Under the pieces are notes generated by a model, which had not been told where the DNA came from, ran no database searches, and saw only the letters and a list, made by a program, of their open reading frames with translations. A program made the position numbers and the translations under genes. Below are positions 35,459-48,000 of a DNA stretch of 64,000 nt, in pieces. Position 1 is the stretch's first letter. The number at the start of each line of letters is the position of its first letter. This DNA comes from Centropus unirufus (lineage: Eukaryota; Chordata; Aves; Cuculiformes; Centropidae), in NCBI GenBank assembly GCA_013397695.1, contig VYZI01000053.1:2069982-2133981 (forward strand), written 5' to 3'.

Positions 35459-36573
35459 CAGTGTCTTCCAACAGAACAGTTTCCCATCTGACTTCCATCT
35501 CGGAGGCGCTGTTGCCACTGATCCGGTGCTGTACAACTTATCCAGCACAAACCTTCTCCAGCAGGGAACGCGTGTCAGTGCAGAGCTGGCAGGAGAATGG
35601 TGCGAAGCAAGCTGGTAAATTTGGCTTCATCTCTGCTGTGAATTGCAGTTTTCCTAAGTTTTCATTCCACTGATGGACTCGCGTTCCAGCCACTTCCAGA
35701 CTTCAGCAGGAAGCAAAGCCAGGGTGGGTGTCTTCCTTTGCATGGTGGGAGGGGCAGGTAATGGGGAGCTGTGGTTGGGAATTTTAAGAATTAAAACTGG
35801 AATTGGGAGAAAGTGGCTGGCTGTCCATCACGGCCTCACTGGAGACCACACGGATGAGTGGCAAGCGGGTATGGCTCAGGAGCCACAGACCAGTGACAAA
35901 GTGACACCAAACGAAGGAGACGAGCAAGTAAAGCAACGTCTTAATACAGCAAGAGCTGAGTGGGAGAGGTGGGAGGGAAATCCAGTGACACTGGAGAACT
36001 GGGGGGTTGCTCTGAAGCACAACTTCACCGTTTCAAGCACACAAATTCCCATTGTGTGAAGAATTAAAAGAAAGGAAAAAGAACATAAATGATGCAAAAT
36101 CAGGCAAAGGCTTCAGGGGAGAACAGAAGACCTTCAAACATGCTGGAATATCTCCGTGTCCATCCAAGGACGTTTACCCTCCTCACTGCAACGGCGTTCA
36201 GAGTCAGCTTGAACACGTGAGTTTCCCTCTGAAGCAGAGGGGAGGTCTGCTTGTCCTCACTATTTTATTTAATTGGATTTATGTTCAGTCAGCATAAGAT
36301 GATTGCTCTGCAGACGGCTTCTGTCTGCTCCTAATAAGGTTAAAACTCAATTAGGAGCTGCAGCATCTAACAATATTTCACCACTTGCCAGAAGGCTCAG
36401 CCAGCACCTGGCCAGCTTCAAGCAGGCACCTCAGCGTGTGGTGGGCTCCACCATCCAGCGCGGTGGTCGCCCCCTCCAGCAGCACGGCCTGTGGATGGGC
36501 TGTCCCACGTTGCTTCCCATGCCATCTCTCTATGCAATCTCTTCCCTGCACTGAACACTGGGTCACAAACAAA

Positions 36574-36843
36574 ATCATGGAATGGCTTGGGTTGGAAGGG
36601 ACCTTAAAGCCCATCCGCTTCCACCCCCTGCCATGGGCAGGGATACCTCCCACTGGATCAGGCTGCTTGAGCCTCCATCCAACCTGGCCTTGAACACCTC
36701 CAAGGATGGGTCAGCCGCAGCTTCTCATGGCAACCTGGGCCAGTGCCTCTCCACCCTCATTGTGAAGAATTTCTTCCTAAAGTCTAATCAAAACCTTCCT
36801 CCCTTCCAATTTAAAGCCACCCTCATCCTATCACTCCATGTCC
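36574..36843 (-). mobile_element. CR1 3' fragment, inverted
   Basis: ATCATGGAATGGCTTGGGTT through TCTAATCAAAACCTTCCTCC and CATCCTATCACTCCATG. Confidence 0.88.
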
Positions 36844-37082
36844 TAACATGTTAACACAAAACCATTCACACCTTCACTTTGCAATATTTATCAGTTTCTC
36901 AAAGATGCACAGCTGCCAGGGAAACTGCTGAGATGATAATAAGGCTTTGGATTCATATATGTGAGGATTACTGTTTGTTTTATCTGGTAGAAATTAATTG
37001 TAGTCTAATCACCGATTGTAATAACCAGTAAACCTCATGAAAATCTGCGTGACCAGTAGGGGACAAAGCTCCAGATGACGAG

Positions 37083-37206
37083 GCAGACAAGCAGATGTTG
37101 TACTTGGGGACGTGGTCCAGTGACAGACTTAGCAGGGCTGGATTGGTGGTTGGAAGTAATGATCTTAAAGGTCTTCTCCAACCAAAACCATTCCATGATT
37201 CTATGA
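37083..37206 (+). mobile_element. CR1 3' tail fragment
   Basis: GATCTTAAAGGTCTTCTCCA then ACCAAAACCATTCCATGATT CTATG. Confidence 0.83.
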
Positions 37207-37855
37207 AGCCTGTTGTGGTCCTTCCTAAGGCTTTTGCTGTCCACTTCTCCCCTGACCCCGCTAAGCTCATTTTTGTAGTATGCTCTTAGCACAAAACCAA
37301 ATTATAGCTCTCCGTCTCTCCTTCCTTTTAAGTCATGCCCAGTTTTCCCATTATTTATACATTATTATTTACCCAGGCAGTTTTAAAAAATTGGGATTTA
37401 TGTGATGCTGTCAATATTTACCCGAGATATCAATTTCAGTGTCTGTACAGAAGATTGACCTTGGTTGGAGGCACTTTGTAACTTGATTAAGAGCAGGAGG
37501 ATAACAAATATGCCACGGTGTGAATTATTACAGCAAATGGATAGACATTTGTGATTTGAAGACATCCAGGAGTAAAAACAACTTGGAAGGCATAAATAAA
37601 CCTTCTGCCAGCAAAGGAGCGCTTTAAATTGTCTTGTCTCACATGGGATATTTGGCCATGTAACCGGTGACAATAACTCACTCCAAAAAAATGCCTTAAA
37701 TGTAGTTCCAATCATTTTGCCGAGGGCTGCCGCTTGCAGCCTGCTTTATGAACCAATTTTGGCGAAAGGAGCAGAAATGTCCTTGGAACACCTTCTGTCT
37801 TGGTTATGAAACTTCCCGTCATTCCTGGAGTTGTGTGAACAACTTGTCCTTTCGA

Positions 37856-38403
37856 TCATAAAATTACAGAGTGGCCTGGAAGGAACCTGAAAGCCCATCC
37901 AGTTCCAGTTGCCATGCCATGAGCAGGGACACCTCCCACTAGGTCAGGCTTCTCAAGGCCCAGTCCAACCTGACCTGGAACACTCCCCCAGGAATTCCCC
38001 CAGGAATGGGGCATCCTCAGCTTCCCTGGGAATCCTGGGCCAGTGCCTCATCATTCACCGCATGAAGAATTTCTTCATAATGTTCAGTCTAAATCTTGCC
38101 CTGTCCTATTTAAAGCCATTCCCACTTGTCCTATCACTCCATGCTCTTGTAAAAAGTCTTTCCTCAGCTTTCCTGGAGTCCCTTCCAGTACTGGAAGATG
38201 CTCTAAGGTCTCCTCGGAGCCTTCTCTTCTCCAGGCTGAGCAAACCCCAGCTCTCTCAGTCTGTTCTCCTATGGGGGGTTCTCATTCCTCTGATTCCTTG
38301 GCCTCCTCTGGAGCAATTCCAACAGTTCCATCTCCTCCTTAAGCTGGGGATTGCAGAACTGGACACCTCGCTCCGGGTGGGATCTCATGAGAGCTGCCTT
38401 CAT
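37856..38403 (-). mobile_element. CR1 LINE fragment, inverted
   Basis: It runs from the worn tail ATCATAAAATTACAGAGTGG to CTCCGGGTGGGATCTCATGA. It ends about 170 bp before the GC-box array. Confidence 0.87.
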
Positions 38404-38574
38404 TGATACCCGCGTTCTACTTGGAACAACAGCTCCTGGGCATGGATCACCAAAGCCCTTTCTACATCCACACGGAACCATCCACACCGGTTTCCTTGAC
38501 AACCACCTGGAAGCCTTGCAGATAAATGGTCCTTTCCCCATGGTTTCCTTCCCGCTGAGGACACCCTGGGGCAC

Positions 38575-38854
38575 GAGGGGGCGTGGCCTGAGGAAGGGGC
38601 GTGGCCTGACAGGTATAATAGCCCATGGTAAGGGGCGTGGTCTTGGTATTTTGGGGGCGTGGCCTGGGCTGTTGGAGAGCTTGGGGTAAGAGCATGGTCT
38701 GGGGCACCTGGGGGCGTGGCCTGGGGTATGGAGGCGTGGCCTGGGGCGCGGGGGCGTGGCATGCGAGGGGAGGGGACGACATGTAGGCGTGCCCTGCGGT
38801 GGGGACGTGACCTGAGCCAGAGGGGCAAGGCCTGTGCTAAAGGGGCGTGGCCTG
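38575..38854 (+). repeat. Degenerate GGGGCGTGGCCTG minisatellite / GC-box cluster
   Basis: At least ten variants of a GGGGCGTGGCCTG unit recur at irregular spacing up to the assembly gap, for example near 38578, 38597, 38632, 38653, 38709, 38748 and 38841. The core GGGGCGTGGC is a GT/GC-box of the kind bound by SP/KLF zinc-finger factors. Its place at the edge of a CpG-rich block ahead of OGDHL suggests promoter sequence. The array may continue into the gap. Confidence 0.65.
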
Positions 38855-39001
38855 NNNNNNNNNNNNNNNNNNNNNNNNNNNNNNNNNNNNNNNNNNNNNN
38901 NNNNNNNNNNNNNNNNNNNNNNNNNNNNNNNNNNNNNNNNNNNNNNNNNNNNNNNNNNNNNNNNNNNNNNNNNNNNNNNNNNNNNNNNNNNNNNNNNNNN
39001 N
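38855..39001. other. Assembly gap (147 N)
   Basis: The run of unresolved bases sits exactly between the GC-box array and the CpG-rich block. GC-rich tandem repeats commonly break short-read assemblies. Open frames spanning it are artefacts. Confidence 0.99.
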
Positions 39002-39600
39002 TCCCCGGCATCACCGGCTCCGCCACCGGCACCGGGCCAGGTCTGTCCTCACCGGGAGCGGGCTCTGCAGGCTGGGTCAGCATCCCCCGCCCCCGCTTTG
39101 TGCGGCACCGGGAGAGCGGGGCAACGGGAGGCGGCGGGCAGGGCTCGGCGGGCGCTGCGGCTCCCAGAACGGACGGGGGGAGCGGGAACGGGCAGCCTCA
39201 GGTTCCACATTGGGAAGCGTTTCTCCATCCGGCACTGGAAGAGGCCGCCCAGGGGTGTGCAGCCCTGAAGGGGTTAAAATATCCCGGGAATGGGGCGTTT
39301 ATGTGTCCCGGTGCCGCGGCGGGAAGGGCTACGGGAGCCTAAGGGCTCCAGTCGGGATCCGCGCCCCTCCGGGAAAACCCTGAGGATGGGCATCCCTCAA
39401 TTCCAGCGCCGGCTGCGGCGGGGATCGCATTCCCAGCCCCGTGTCCCGAGGGTGGGGAGGGGCAGGGCTTTATACCCTGGGTGTAGACGCAGGTCTTGGA
39501 TCTCTCCTAAAAATCGTGCATGTTTATCGCATTTCCCAATCCTGAGGGGTGCCCTCCCCACCGCCCTGCCCCGTTTCATTGCCTTCTGCCCTCTTTGAAC
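39002..39600 (+). promoter_or_regulatory. CpG-island-like block, probable OGDHL promoter / 5' end
   Basis: Base composition turns sharply GC- and CpG-rich here (CCGGCATCACCGG, CGGGAGCGGG and similar) compared with AT-rich sequence beyond 39600. It is the only such block in the window and lies 5.2 kb before the OGDHL start codon, on the expected side. No strong GTRAGT donor is visible inside it, so the untranslated first exon or its donor may lie in the gap. A TATA-like CTTTATAC is present at about 39468. The start site is not determined. Confidence 0.6.
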
Positions 39601-39851
39601 TTTTAAGGTCCAGAATAAGGGTTGTCTTGGCCAAAATCGGGTCCGAAATAAGGTCCAAAATAATGGTTGTCTCTTCTTTTTTTGACTCCTGAAATACTGC
39701 CCAGATGCGGGCCTTCTGCAGTCTTCCCATTCTTCTATTCCTCAAATATCCCCAAAAGAGAACGTTTTACTCTTCATTAACTCCCCTGATTAGGTTAAAA
39801 ATCACTGTGGACGCTGCATTCCGCGTGGCAGCTCCTGTGGGTTTGCTCAGG

Positions 39852-39909
39852 GATGCGATGGTTGGATTTGATGATCTTAAAGGCATTTTCCAACCTAAAT
39901 GGTCCTGTG
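39852..39909 (+). mobile_element. CR1 3' tail remnant
   Basis: TTGGATTTGATGATCTTAAA then TTTTCCAACCTAAATGGTCC. Confidence 0.7.
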
Positions 39910-40175
39910 AGCAGGACCCTGGCGTGGCCAGGCTTTTCCAGGTAGCCCAGGACCGACGTGTCCTTGTGTTTTGGGCAAGGGCAGAGGAATATTTTTACAA
40001 TACGTGGGTACCCAGGAGTCTGTGGTGCTGTTAGGCCTTTGGTACCCAATCAAAGCAGGTGTTTTTTTGTAGGGAGAGAAATATACCGGATGGTTTTATT
40101 GCCTGGAGAGGCCTCTTGTTGCCCAAAGCTGGGAGCGTGCACCTTGGGGTGAATGCATGGCTTGTAAAGCTTAGA

Positions 40176-40760
40176 ATTATAGAATCATAGGATGGTTTGG
40201 ATTGGAAGGGACCATGAAGGTCATCCAATCCAACCCCCATGCATGGACTTCTTCAGCTGGATCAGGTTGCTCAGAGCCTCGTCCAGCCTGACCTTGAATG
40301 TTTCCAGGGATGGGACATCCACCACCTCTCTGGGCAACCTGGGCCAGTGCCCCATCACCCTCAGCATAAACAATTTCTTCCTATAACCTGGTCTAAACTT
40401 CTCCTCTTTTGCTTCAAAACCACCCCCCTTGTCCTATTGCTACACGACCTGCTAAAAAGTTCCCTATTTCTCTTATAATCTCCCTTTAAATGTTGAAAGG
40501 CCAAAATCAGGTCTCCTCCGAGTTTTCTCCAAGCTGATTAACCCCAACTCTCTCAGCCTCTTTTCATAGGGGAGGTGTTCCAGGCCTTTGATCATTATTT
40601 TAGTCGCCTCCCCTGGACCTGCTCCGTCGGGTCCGTGTCCTGTGCTGATGGCTGCAGAGCTGGATGCAGCATCCCAGGTGTGGTCTCACCAAAGCAGAGC
40701 AGAGGGGCAGAATCACCTCCCTCGACCTGCTGCCAGCACAGGCTTCCTCTAGGCCCACTT
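40176..40760 (-). mobile_element. CR1 LINE fragment, inverted
   Basis: AATTATAGAATCATAGGATG opens the reversed tail, and the body runs to AGAGGGGCAGAATCACCTCC. It is the first sizeable repeat after the CpG-rich block. Confidence 0.9.
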
Positions 40761-41100
40761 TTAAATGGAGAATTAAGCTTCTTTATGCAGTGTGGCTCGT
40801 CTGTGCTGGAAAGAAAAGAAACTTTGAACGTTGGTAACAGGACTTGACATGTGTGTTAAGAAACTCGGTAATATTGAGTCCTATACTCCCAGCCCATGCC
40901 ATGTATTTATGTTTGAAGCAAGCTTGAAAAAAGGTGGATAAACTCTTCGCTATCTGAAGTTCCTTGCTGTCTCTTTCTTCATATGCTTCTGTTATCCTCT
41001 AGAAACCTGGGCTGAAGAATTCCCAGGGCTGTCTGTGGCATTAGGTCATTTCTAGAGTTGAATGTGCCAAGGTGGAAGCTGGATTGTAGCTTGCAATGCA

Positions 41101-41223
41101 TTCCAAGGCCAGGTTGGATGGGGCTTGGATCAGCCTGATCCTGTGGGAGGTGTCCCTTCCATGGGGTTGGAAATGGATGGGCTTTGAGGTCTCTTCCAGC
41201 CCAACCCATTCTCTGATTCCATG
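41101..41223 (+). mobile_element. CR1 3' tail fragment
   Basis: AAGGCCAGGTTGGATGGGGC through CCAGCCCAACCCATTCTCTG. Confidence 0.83.
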
Positions 41224-42341
41224 CCATACTGCAGAACAGCTGCAGGAATTTCCAGCTGCTTAGGGCTTTCATTTGTTTCCACCATTTTAAGCCTTTGGTG
41301 CATCAAATATCAGGTTGTTCTTTTGCTTCGCTGCTTCTTTCTTATTTTTGACCTCCGGTCGAGATTTAATTAATATCTTCCCTTTGGTTGCTCTTAGCCC
41401 AGCGTGGTTTCTTGCCAATCACCGACTTCATTTCAGGGTTGATTTAGGAGACATAGCGGAGTGGAACGATCCTAGCTGTTCCTGACTTCTGCCTGCTGGC
41501 CTCTGTGCTGAGTTTTGACTGACAGCCTCGAGGCTGAGTGGGCTGGAGTGGTCTATGATCGTGCTGGTGGTCTCCAATTCGTTCAGCTACTTCACATCTG
41601 TGCTGAAGAGCGCCGTGTCCGAGAGGGAGAATGGAGGAAGCCAGTTTTGTTAGGTGACATCAATCTGCAGTTGAAATCTGGCTGGAATGACACAATTGGT
41701 GTGGCTTTGTCCCTTTTTTGTTTCATAACTGTACACATCACTCTTTCATGAGGTGGGAATAATGTCTCTCATAATAGTGTTCTTCTCCTGTGGTCTTTAT
41801 GTCTTCACAGGAGCAACCTCTCTGCATTTATAGATTGCGTTTTCAGTAGTTAAGGAACTGTGGTTCCGATCCCAGTTTGAAATGTAAATGGAACTGGAAG
41901 GACTGAGGCCACAAAGCTCTTTGTTTCTATTGTATGTTATGCCATTTGCATCTATTTTCAAATCTCTCTGACAAATTGCTATTTTGCTGTGTGTCCGTTG
42001 CTAACTGCTAGGAGAAAGATCTACACGTTCTCCAGGCAGACAGGAAGGAAGAATGTCAAGTTACCCATACTGCAGAGTGGAGTAGGATCAGCTGAAGAAA
42101 ATGTTCCTCTCATTCCCTTCTCTCCCAGCAATTTGCAAAGCGCTTTGAGTGAGGGTAGGTAACCCTTAAGGGATAAGTGTCCACCCCTCAGGCAGCTGTG
42201 CACAAGTTTGGTAGCAGAGAGGGGTATTTGCAGGGAATAAGATAGGTGGAATAATCATTTCTATCAGAATGGGCACAGACATTGAATCCCAAGTGCCACC
42301 ATAACCTCTCAGTTCGCACTGTTGTAACATGTTGAAATCAT

Positions 42342-42740
42342 TGAATCACAGAATAGTTTGGGTTGGAAGGGATCTTAAAGCTCATCCAGTTCCAACCTCC
42401 CTGCCCTGGGCAGGGACACCTTCCCCTGGATCAGGTTGATCCAAGCCCCATCCAATCTGGCTTTGAACCCCTCCAGGGATGGGGCAGCCATGAGTTCTCT
42501 GGGAAACCTGGGCCAGGGCCTCCTCACCCTCACAGGAAAAAAATTCTCCCTAATATCTAATGTATATCTCCCCTCTTTCACCTTAAAACCATTCTCCCTT
42601 ATCCTATCTCTGCACTCCCTGTTAAAGACTCCAGCTTTCCTGTGGGCTCTCCTTAAGGCATGGGAATGCTGGTCGAATTTCTTGTCAGAGCCTTTTCTTC
42701 TCCTGTCCAAACAATCCCAACTCTCTCAGCCAGTCCAAAG
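42342..42740 (-). mobile_element. CR1 fragment, inverted
   Basis: GAATCACAGAATAGTTTGGG opens the reversed tail, and the body runs to AACAATCCCAACTCTCTCAG. Confidence 0.9.
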
Positions 42741-44787
42741 CTTAAATCTTAACTTCTGCTCAAAACATCCCAAGTTTTGCAAAACAACGTGATGCACGCT
42801 TGGTGTTCTTAGTGCTGTTTCACCTCAAAGAGAATTATATATACAGACGATACATTAACTCTGTCACCGTTGTCCCAGTTGCTCGGAGCTTCTGCAGGAC
42901 TTAATCTGCTTTCGAGATGGTGCTGGTGGTATTTATGTTCCTACAGTTGCCTTGGAGCCCTAATCTCACACAGGAGGAAATCAGCCTTGTAATAGGCTTT
43001 GAGACTGTGAAATAGGAAATGGCAAGGTAGATGGGAAATAATGTTAATGTACAGGGGATCCAACGTACTGTATGAACAAGTGCTTGTTTGGAGAATTCAG
43101 TAAGTGGATGGCAGCAGTGGGTTTTAACATTGAGTCTGGGTGTGGGTGAGAGTGAAAAGGCTGCAGAAGCCTTGAATGAGGAGACAAAGGACTTTGGTGT
43201 GACAGGGGAGGAGAGTTCACTGCTGGGAGAGTTCACTGATAGAGTTAAAGCCAGCTTTGGAAAACTGATGCAGTTGGCAGCTTTCGAAGTAGGTGTTGAG
43301 TTTAAAATGACATCTTAAAAATCTGCTGCCAGGGAAGAGCACGCAGTAAAACTGGTGTATTCGGTAGGAGCCTCTTTGCTTTCTTTTTATTTAAGACCAA
43401 TATTCATCTATAAGCTGGCTGATGGAAAATAAAGCTCTTCCTATCTCTGACAAATTTAGGAATTTTATAACCATACATTTCCTTTTTTTTTTTTTTTTGA
43501 GAGAGAGGCAGAAGAAGAAAAACAGGGAGAAAATAATTTAATGGGATTCATGTATAGAAAATATTTATACAGAATTTTCAAGGCATCCAGTTTTGAATGA
43601 GAGAGAAAATAGTTTTTACGTGTAATAGGTAACATCAGGTTTAATCTGTCACTCAAAATGGCAGTGTTGTTTTTAAAACACTTTAAAGTTCATTTTACAG
43701 CTCAGTACTTTTGTTTGCTTTTAGTGATTGTTCAACTAGTCACACCGAACAACAAAAACTTTGGATTTTACCTTCTGAGCAGAGAAATTATTTCTCTAGA
43801 TGGACATGAAATCAAATGAGAGACGTCTCAGAGTTAAATCTGAATTTTTGTTCTTTAGTATCCTTCCTTTTGTGTTTTTTTTTCTTTTGTGTTCCTTTTG
43901 TGTAGCTTTTTGAAAGTGGAAACAACACTAATAATTTCATATTATTCCTCTTCCGTTGCGCTTGTAGCAACTTCAGAATTAAGGTTATATATTGTTGGTT
44001 TAATTATAAGCTACGTTTGATCTTTTTATTCCGAAGGTGAGCTTTGACTCCCTTTGCTGGCACTGGAGATGATGGCGTTCAGCATTCCCAAGATTCAGCC
44101 CCCATGGTGTCCAAAATTACAGGGGATCTGCTCTCCTTGTTAAAAAGCTCATAGGAGGTCACTGAATGGACAGGGTAGATGTTGCTAGTTAGGAAAGCAA
44201 ATTAAACCGAGCCTTTTCTTCGCATAACACTCCATGATTGAAGGCTAATGCCAACATCAACTGTAAACTAAGTATTTATTTTGTCAGCTACAATATTCAT
44301 GTCATAAATTTGAGGGAGCAGGCTTTTTTTCAGCCACTTGGTTTACGGTTGAAGCTGTTTGTTGAACCTTCCCCAGTTGGGCTTTGTAAGAGGCTGGAGC
44401 TTTCCGCATCCGAGAGAGCAGTTATGGTTGCCAGGAGCTACAGGAAAGTCAATGATTAGCAGACTCATTTGTTCCCAGGGAGGTAGGGTTCAGGGAGATT
44501 GCGGTACAAGTGGTATCATGATTGCTTCAGGAGCCAGATGTGATGTTATCAGTTACAGAAGCTGTGAGGTGAGCTGATTGACGTGGCGATGGCCATCTGC
44601 AACCCTTCCAGTGCTCCAAAGCTCAACCATCAGTCGTGGCGTGGCCTCTCTCATGAAGACAACTTCATGCCTGAGCTTTGTTGAAGAGCACTCCAGCCAT
44701 AAACCTCAGTTTTCACTGTGAGACTGAACCGTGTCTGCAGTTTATCGGCTTTTTTTCTCATTAGATTTGTTTTTGTCTTCTTAATAG

Positions 44788-44815
44788 ACTTGGGTCTCCT
44801 GTCTAATAAACAGAC
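44788..44815 (+). other. OGDHL: OGDHL 5' UTR part in coding exon 1
   Basis: The strong acceptor ending at 44787 would leave 28 untranslated bases before the ATG. A second acceptor, AATAAACAG, would leave only two bases and is less likely. Confidence 0.5.
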
Positions 44816-45022
44816 ATGAGTCATCTGAAGTTGTTTGCGACTACATTGAAGTGGCATGGCATTAAACTTCTGGAAAAGCAAGATATAGCCAGAAGGGCAT
44901 TTTTACATGGCCAACGCTATGTTTCATCAGGAACCTCAGAACCATTCCTGAGTGGGAGCAATTCAAATTATGTGGAGGAAATGTATTACGCATGGCTTGA
45001 AAACCCTAAAAGCGTACATAAG
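44816..45022 (+). CDS. OGDHL: OGDHL coding exon 1 (presequence and N-terminal segment)
   Basis: This exon has 69 codons starting MSHLKLFATTLKWHGIKLLE, rich in Lys/Arg and hydrophobics with no early acidic cluster, as expected of a mitochondrial targeting peptide. GTSEPFLSGSNSNYVEEMYY and AWLENPKSVHK follow, a hallmark of the E1 family. The ATG is the first in frame after the acceptor. Donor AAG|GTAAGT. Confidence 0.95.
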
Positions 45023-48000
45023 GTAAGTCTAAAAATTGACTGTGATAATATTAGCTGAAGGGTGGAATAAATTTTCTTTTCTTTTTTAAACTTTTTATAA
45101 AAAGCCCAGTAAAAGATCTCGTATGAAATGAAAAACGTGAAACTAATTTCCCATATATTGATTGTTGTGAGATGTGATATTACAGCAGGAAAAGCACAGA
45201 GGAGCCACAGGAGGGATGAGCTGAGCGGAAAGAGTGAGACACCAAGGCCAGAAATGCTACGCCGTTCTGAAACTTCCAGTGTTCCTCCATGGAAATGCTC
45301 TTTGAGCAGTCTCTTAAGGAATTGCTTATGTGTGGAAGAAGAGCCAAGGAATGAAATACTTTTACTGTTTTGGTTTGCTGTAATAAGTTTGATTTAGAGG
45401 ATGTGTTCTGTTTAAGTATTAAGTATTGATGTTGGTACTTCTAAACTATTTAAAGAAGGTGAATGTTCAGTTCCCCTTAGGTAGCTGTGGAACTTGAAAC
45501 CTTAAAACTGAGTCTGAAATTGTCAGAAAACCCTTCTGAAGTATCTGAAAGGTATTTTGTCCTGTCTCCCCCCCTCTCTCTGGGTGAAAATAATTTGTTT
45601 GCTTTTTCAACCTTAAACCTAACGCTCAAATGCTTTCTTGTGGGCAGAATACAGAGACTTGTTTTTTAACAAGCTTTCTGCTGACAGAGAAGGCTCTTTT
45701 GTGGTGATACATGTGGAGTAACTTAAAAAGCTGATGAGAAGTCTGATAAATTCTAAGACAGAAAAGTAATTTTCTGGAAAAGTAATGTAGTTGTGCCCAA
45801 AATGTTTACCAAATTGGTTGTGTGTTCCCATATTCTTGAGACACATACATCAAAGTGTCATTTAGAGTTTGTTACTCTAAGCCTGATTATCTGGAGTGTG
45901 AGGAAGTGACACGTGTTGAGGTAAAAGAAAATGAGGCCAAAAAAGCAATTTTGTAGCGGTGTTTTTGGACGTTGCTTATGAGTCTAGTCTTGTTGAAAGT
46001 GACATGCAGTGACAACCCTGAAGAGTGAATGATATTCCCATAGCACGTCGATCCCAGGTGTTTTGTGTTACGCCTTAACTTGGAACTGGAGAGGCCTTCT
46101 CCAGGGGGGGCTCCTGCTCTCATCCCATCTGTCTTTGATTCCTCATCATGTGACTGCCACCTAATGCTCCAGCCGGTGCAGAGCGGGGCAGCCCATTGCA
46201 GGGAGGCACTGAGTTCATTTCCCAGAAGCCCTCATGATGCATTGGTGCTATTAACCCTTTATTTCGAGGATCCCAGGGGGATGAACTTGTGTTATAAGGA
46301 GCGTGCGTGGTGACATCTTGTTTTATTTACGCTACATCGACTTGCAACAATGGCCTTTCCTTCAGGAAGAGTGAAATGCCTTGTTCAAACCCTTGAATTT
46401 CAAGAGGGGATGGAAGCTTGGGTGAATTCATGCGAGGGTGATGCGAGTGGCATCCCTGGAGGCAGGAGCTGGCCAAGGTGCTGAACAGCCAAGCCATCCA
46501 TAGCCAGAAGTGGCCTCTGCGGTGGCAAAGAGGAATGAAACCATCCCAGCAAAGAGCAAAGGTTTCTGCTAAATTTAGACCTGTCTCTTATTTTGCTTAA
46601 AACCTGGTGGGAATGCTACAAATCCTTCTGAATTACTATCCAGTTCGTGTGGTGACGGTTCCCAGTGAGATCTGTAGGTGGAACAGTGACCAATAAATCA
46701 GCAGGAATGAATTGACAGCAGTGTAAATGGACTGGTGGAGTAAGGTGTAGCCGTGGCAGTGAATCCCAGTTAATTCAAGATGCATTTAAAAGTGTGTGAA
46801 CTCTTTTCCATGTTGTCTACATATATATTCTTAAAACAGCAATGAACTGAAGAGCTAGAGTACCTCTGCCATGGCATTAAGCTGAAAAAGTTGGGGTTAT
46901 TCAGTCTGGAGAAGTGAAGGCTCTGGGAAGACCTTAGAGCAGCTTCCAGTGATTTTAACAGGGACCACCAGGAAAGGTGGGGAGGGGCTGTTTATCAGGG
47001 AGTGAAAATTAGGACAAGGGGTAATTGTTTTAAGCTGAAAGAGGGCAGATTTAAATGAGACATTAGGAAGAAATGTTTTCCTGTGAGAGTAGTGAGGCAC
47101 TGGCCCGTGTTGCCTAGAGAAGTCATGGATGCCCCATCCCTGGAGGTGTTCAAGGCCAGATTGGACGGGGCCTTGAGCAGTCTGGTGTAGTGGGAGGTAT
47201 CTGCCCATGGCAGGGAGTTGGAACTGGATGAACTTTAAGGTCCCTTCCAACTCAAACCATTCTGTGATTCTGTTATTCTAAATTCACTGTATGTGTGGTT
47301 TATGGGGCATAAAAGAGCATGATTGATGGATATCATGGATTAATTTACAGCTATTCTTGCCTAAATGATGAGGTTTTTCACAGCCTAGAAAAAACGAGGG
47401 GGTGGAGAATGATGCCGACTAATTTTGCTTTGTTTCTTCAACAAGATTAATTTTTGATTTCTTGAAAACCATCTCATTTCATCAGCTGAAAGCTGTAAAT
47501 ACCTACCCAAGGTTTTTGTTGACAGAAATTGTTCAAAGTGGGTGGAAGCATTGGAAAATATTGCCAAGAGACACCTACGGCTTCTCTGGTGTTGGTTATA
47601 GGGTTGCTAATAATTTAACTGTCTCAGCAGGCCACTCATATTTCGTTGTTTTATCCAGTACGTCTAGCATGATTTAGGGAGACAATTTGTGCTAGATATT
47701 TAGACATCACATTCTCTTTTCTCTTTTTCCTCTTTATTTCCTATTTTTCCCCATGTTTCTCTGTTGGTTAACTCCTTGCCAGAGGGATATTCCTCCTTCC
47801 AGGTGATGAAATAAAAGCTTTAGATATCCCGGGCTTTAAAAATCACGCTCTGTTCACTTTTACTTAGAAACTCCATTTAATCAAGGCTCCTCAAATGATT
47901 TCCCTCTCAAAAGATTTGATGGGGCATATCTTCCTGTGGATGCTTATTTAAAAGTGTTTGAAAGGTGGCTGTGAGCATAGTGTTACTGCTTTTCTTAGAA

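Larger units (their letters stand above)
24061..38570. other. PARG-OGDHL intergenic region, CR1-rich, no gene found
   Basis: Between the two genes I find twelve CR1 copies or tails (itemised separately) and unique sequence. No chain of open frames with splice sites resembles a known protein. The 31313-31989 stretch is open in overlapping frames on both strands, but neither translation is recognisable. 29830-30200 is somewhat richer in CpG than its surroundings without promoter-like structure. Confidence 0.6.
39601..44787 (+). other. Probable first intron of OGDHL
   Basis: This stretch contains CR1 pieces at 39852-39909 (+), 40176-40760 (-), 41101-41223 (+) and 42342-42740 (-), plus a 15-base T tract near 43482-43498. 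It ends in the pyrimidine-rich acceptor TTTTTGTCTTCTTAATAG at 44787. It is treated as intronic on the assumption that transcription starts in the CpG-rich block. Confidence 0.5.

Noticed and set aside
38400..39342. Long open frames spanning 38400-39342 on both strands
   Set aside because: They cross the 147-N gap, and the flanking residues are translated GC-box repeats. They are artefacts.
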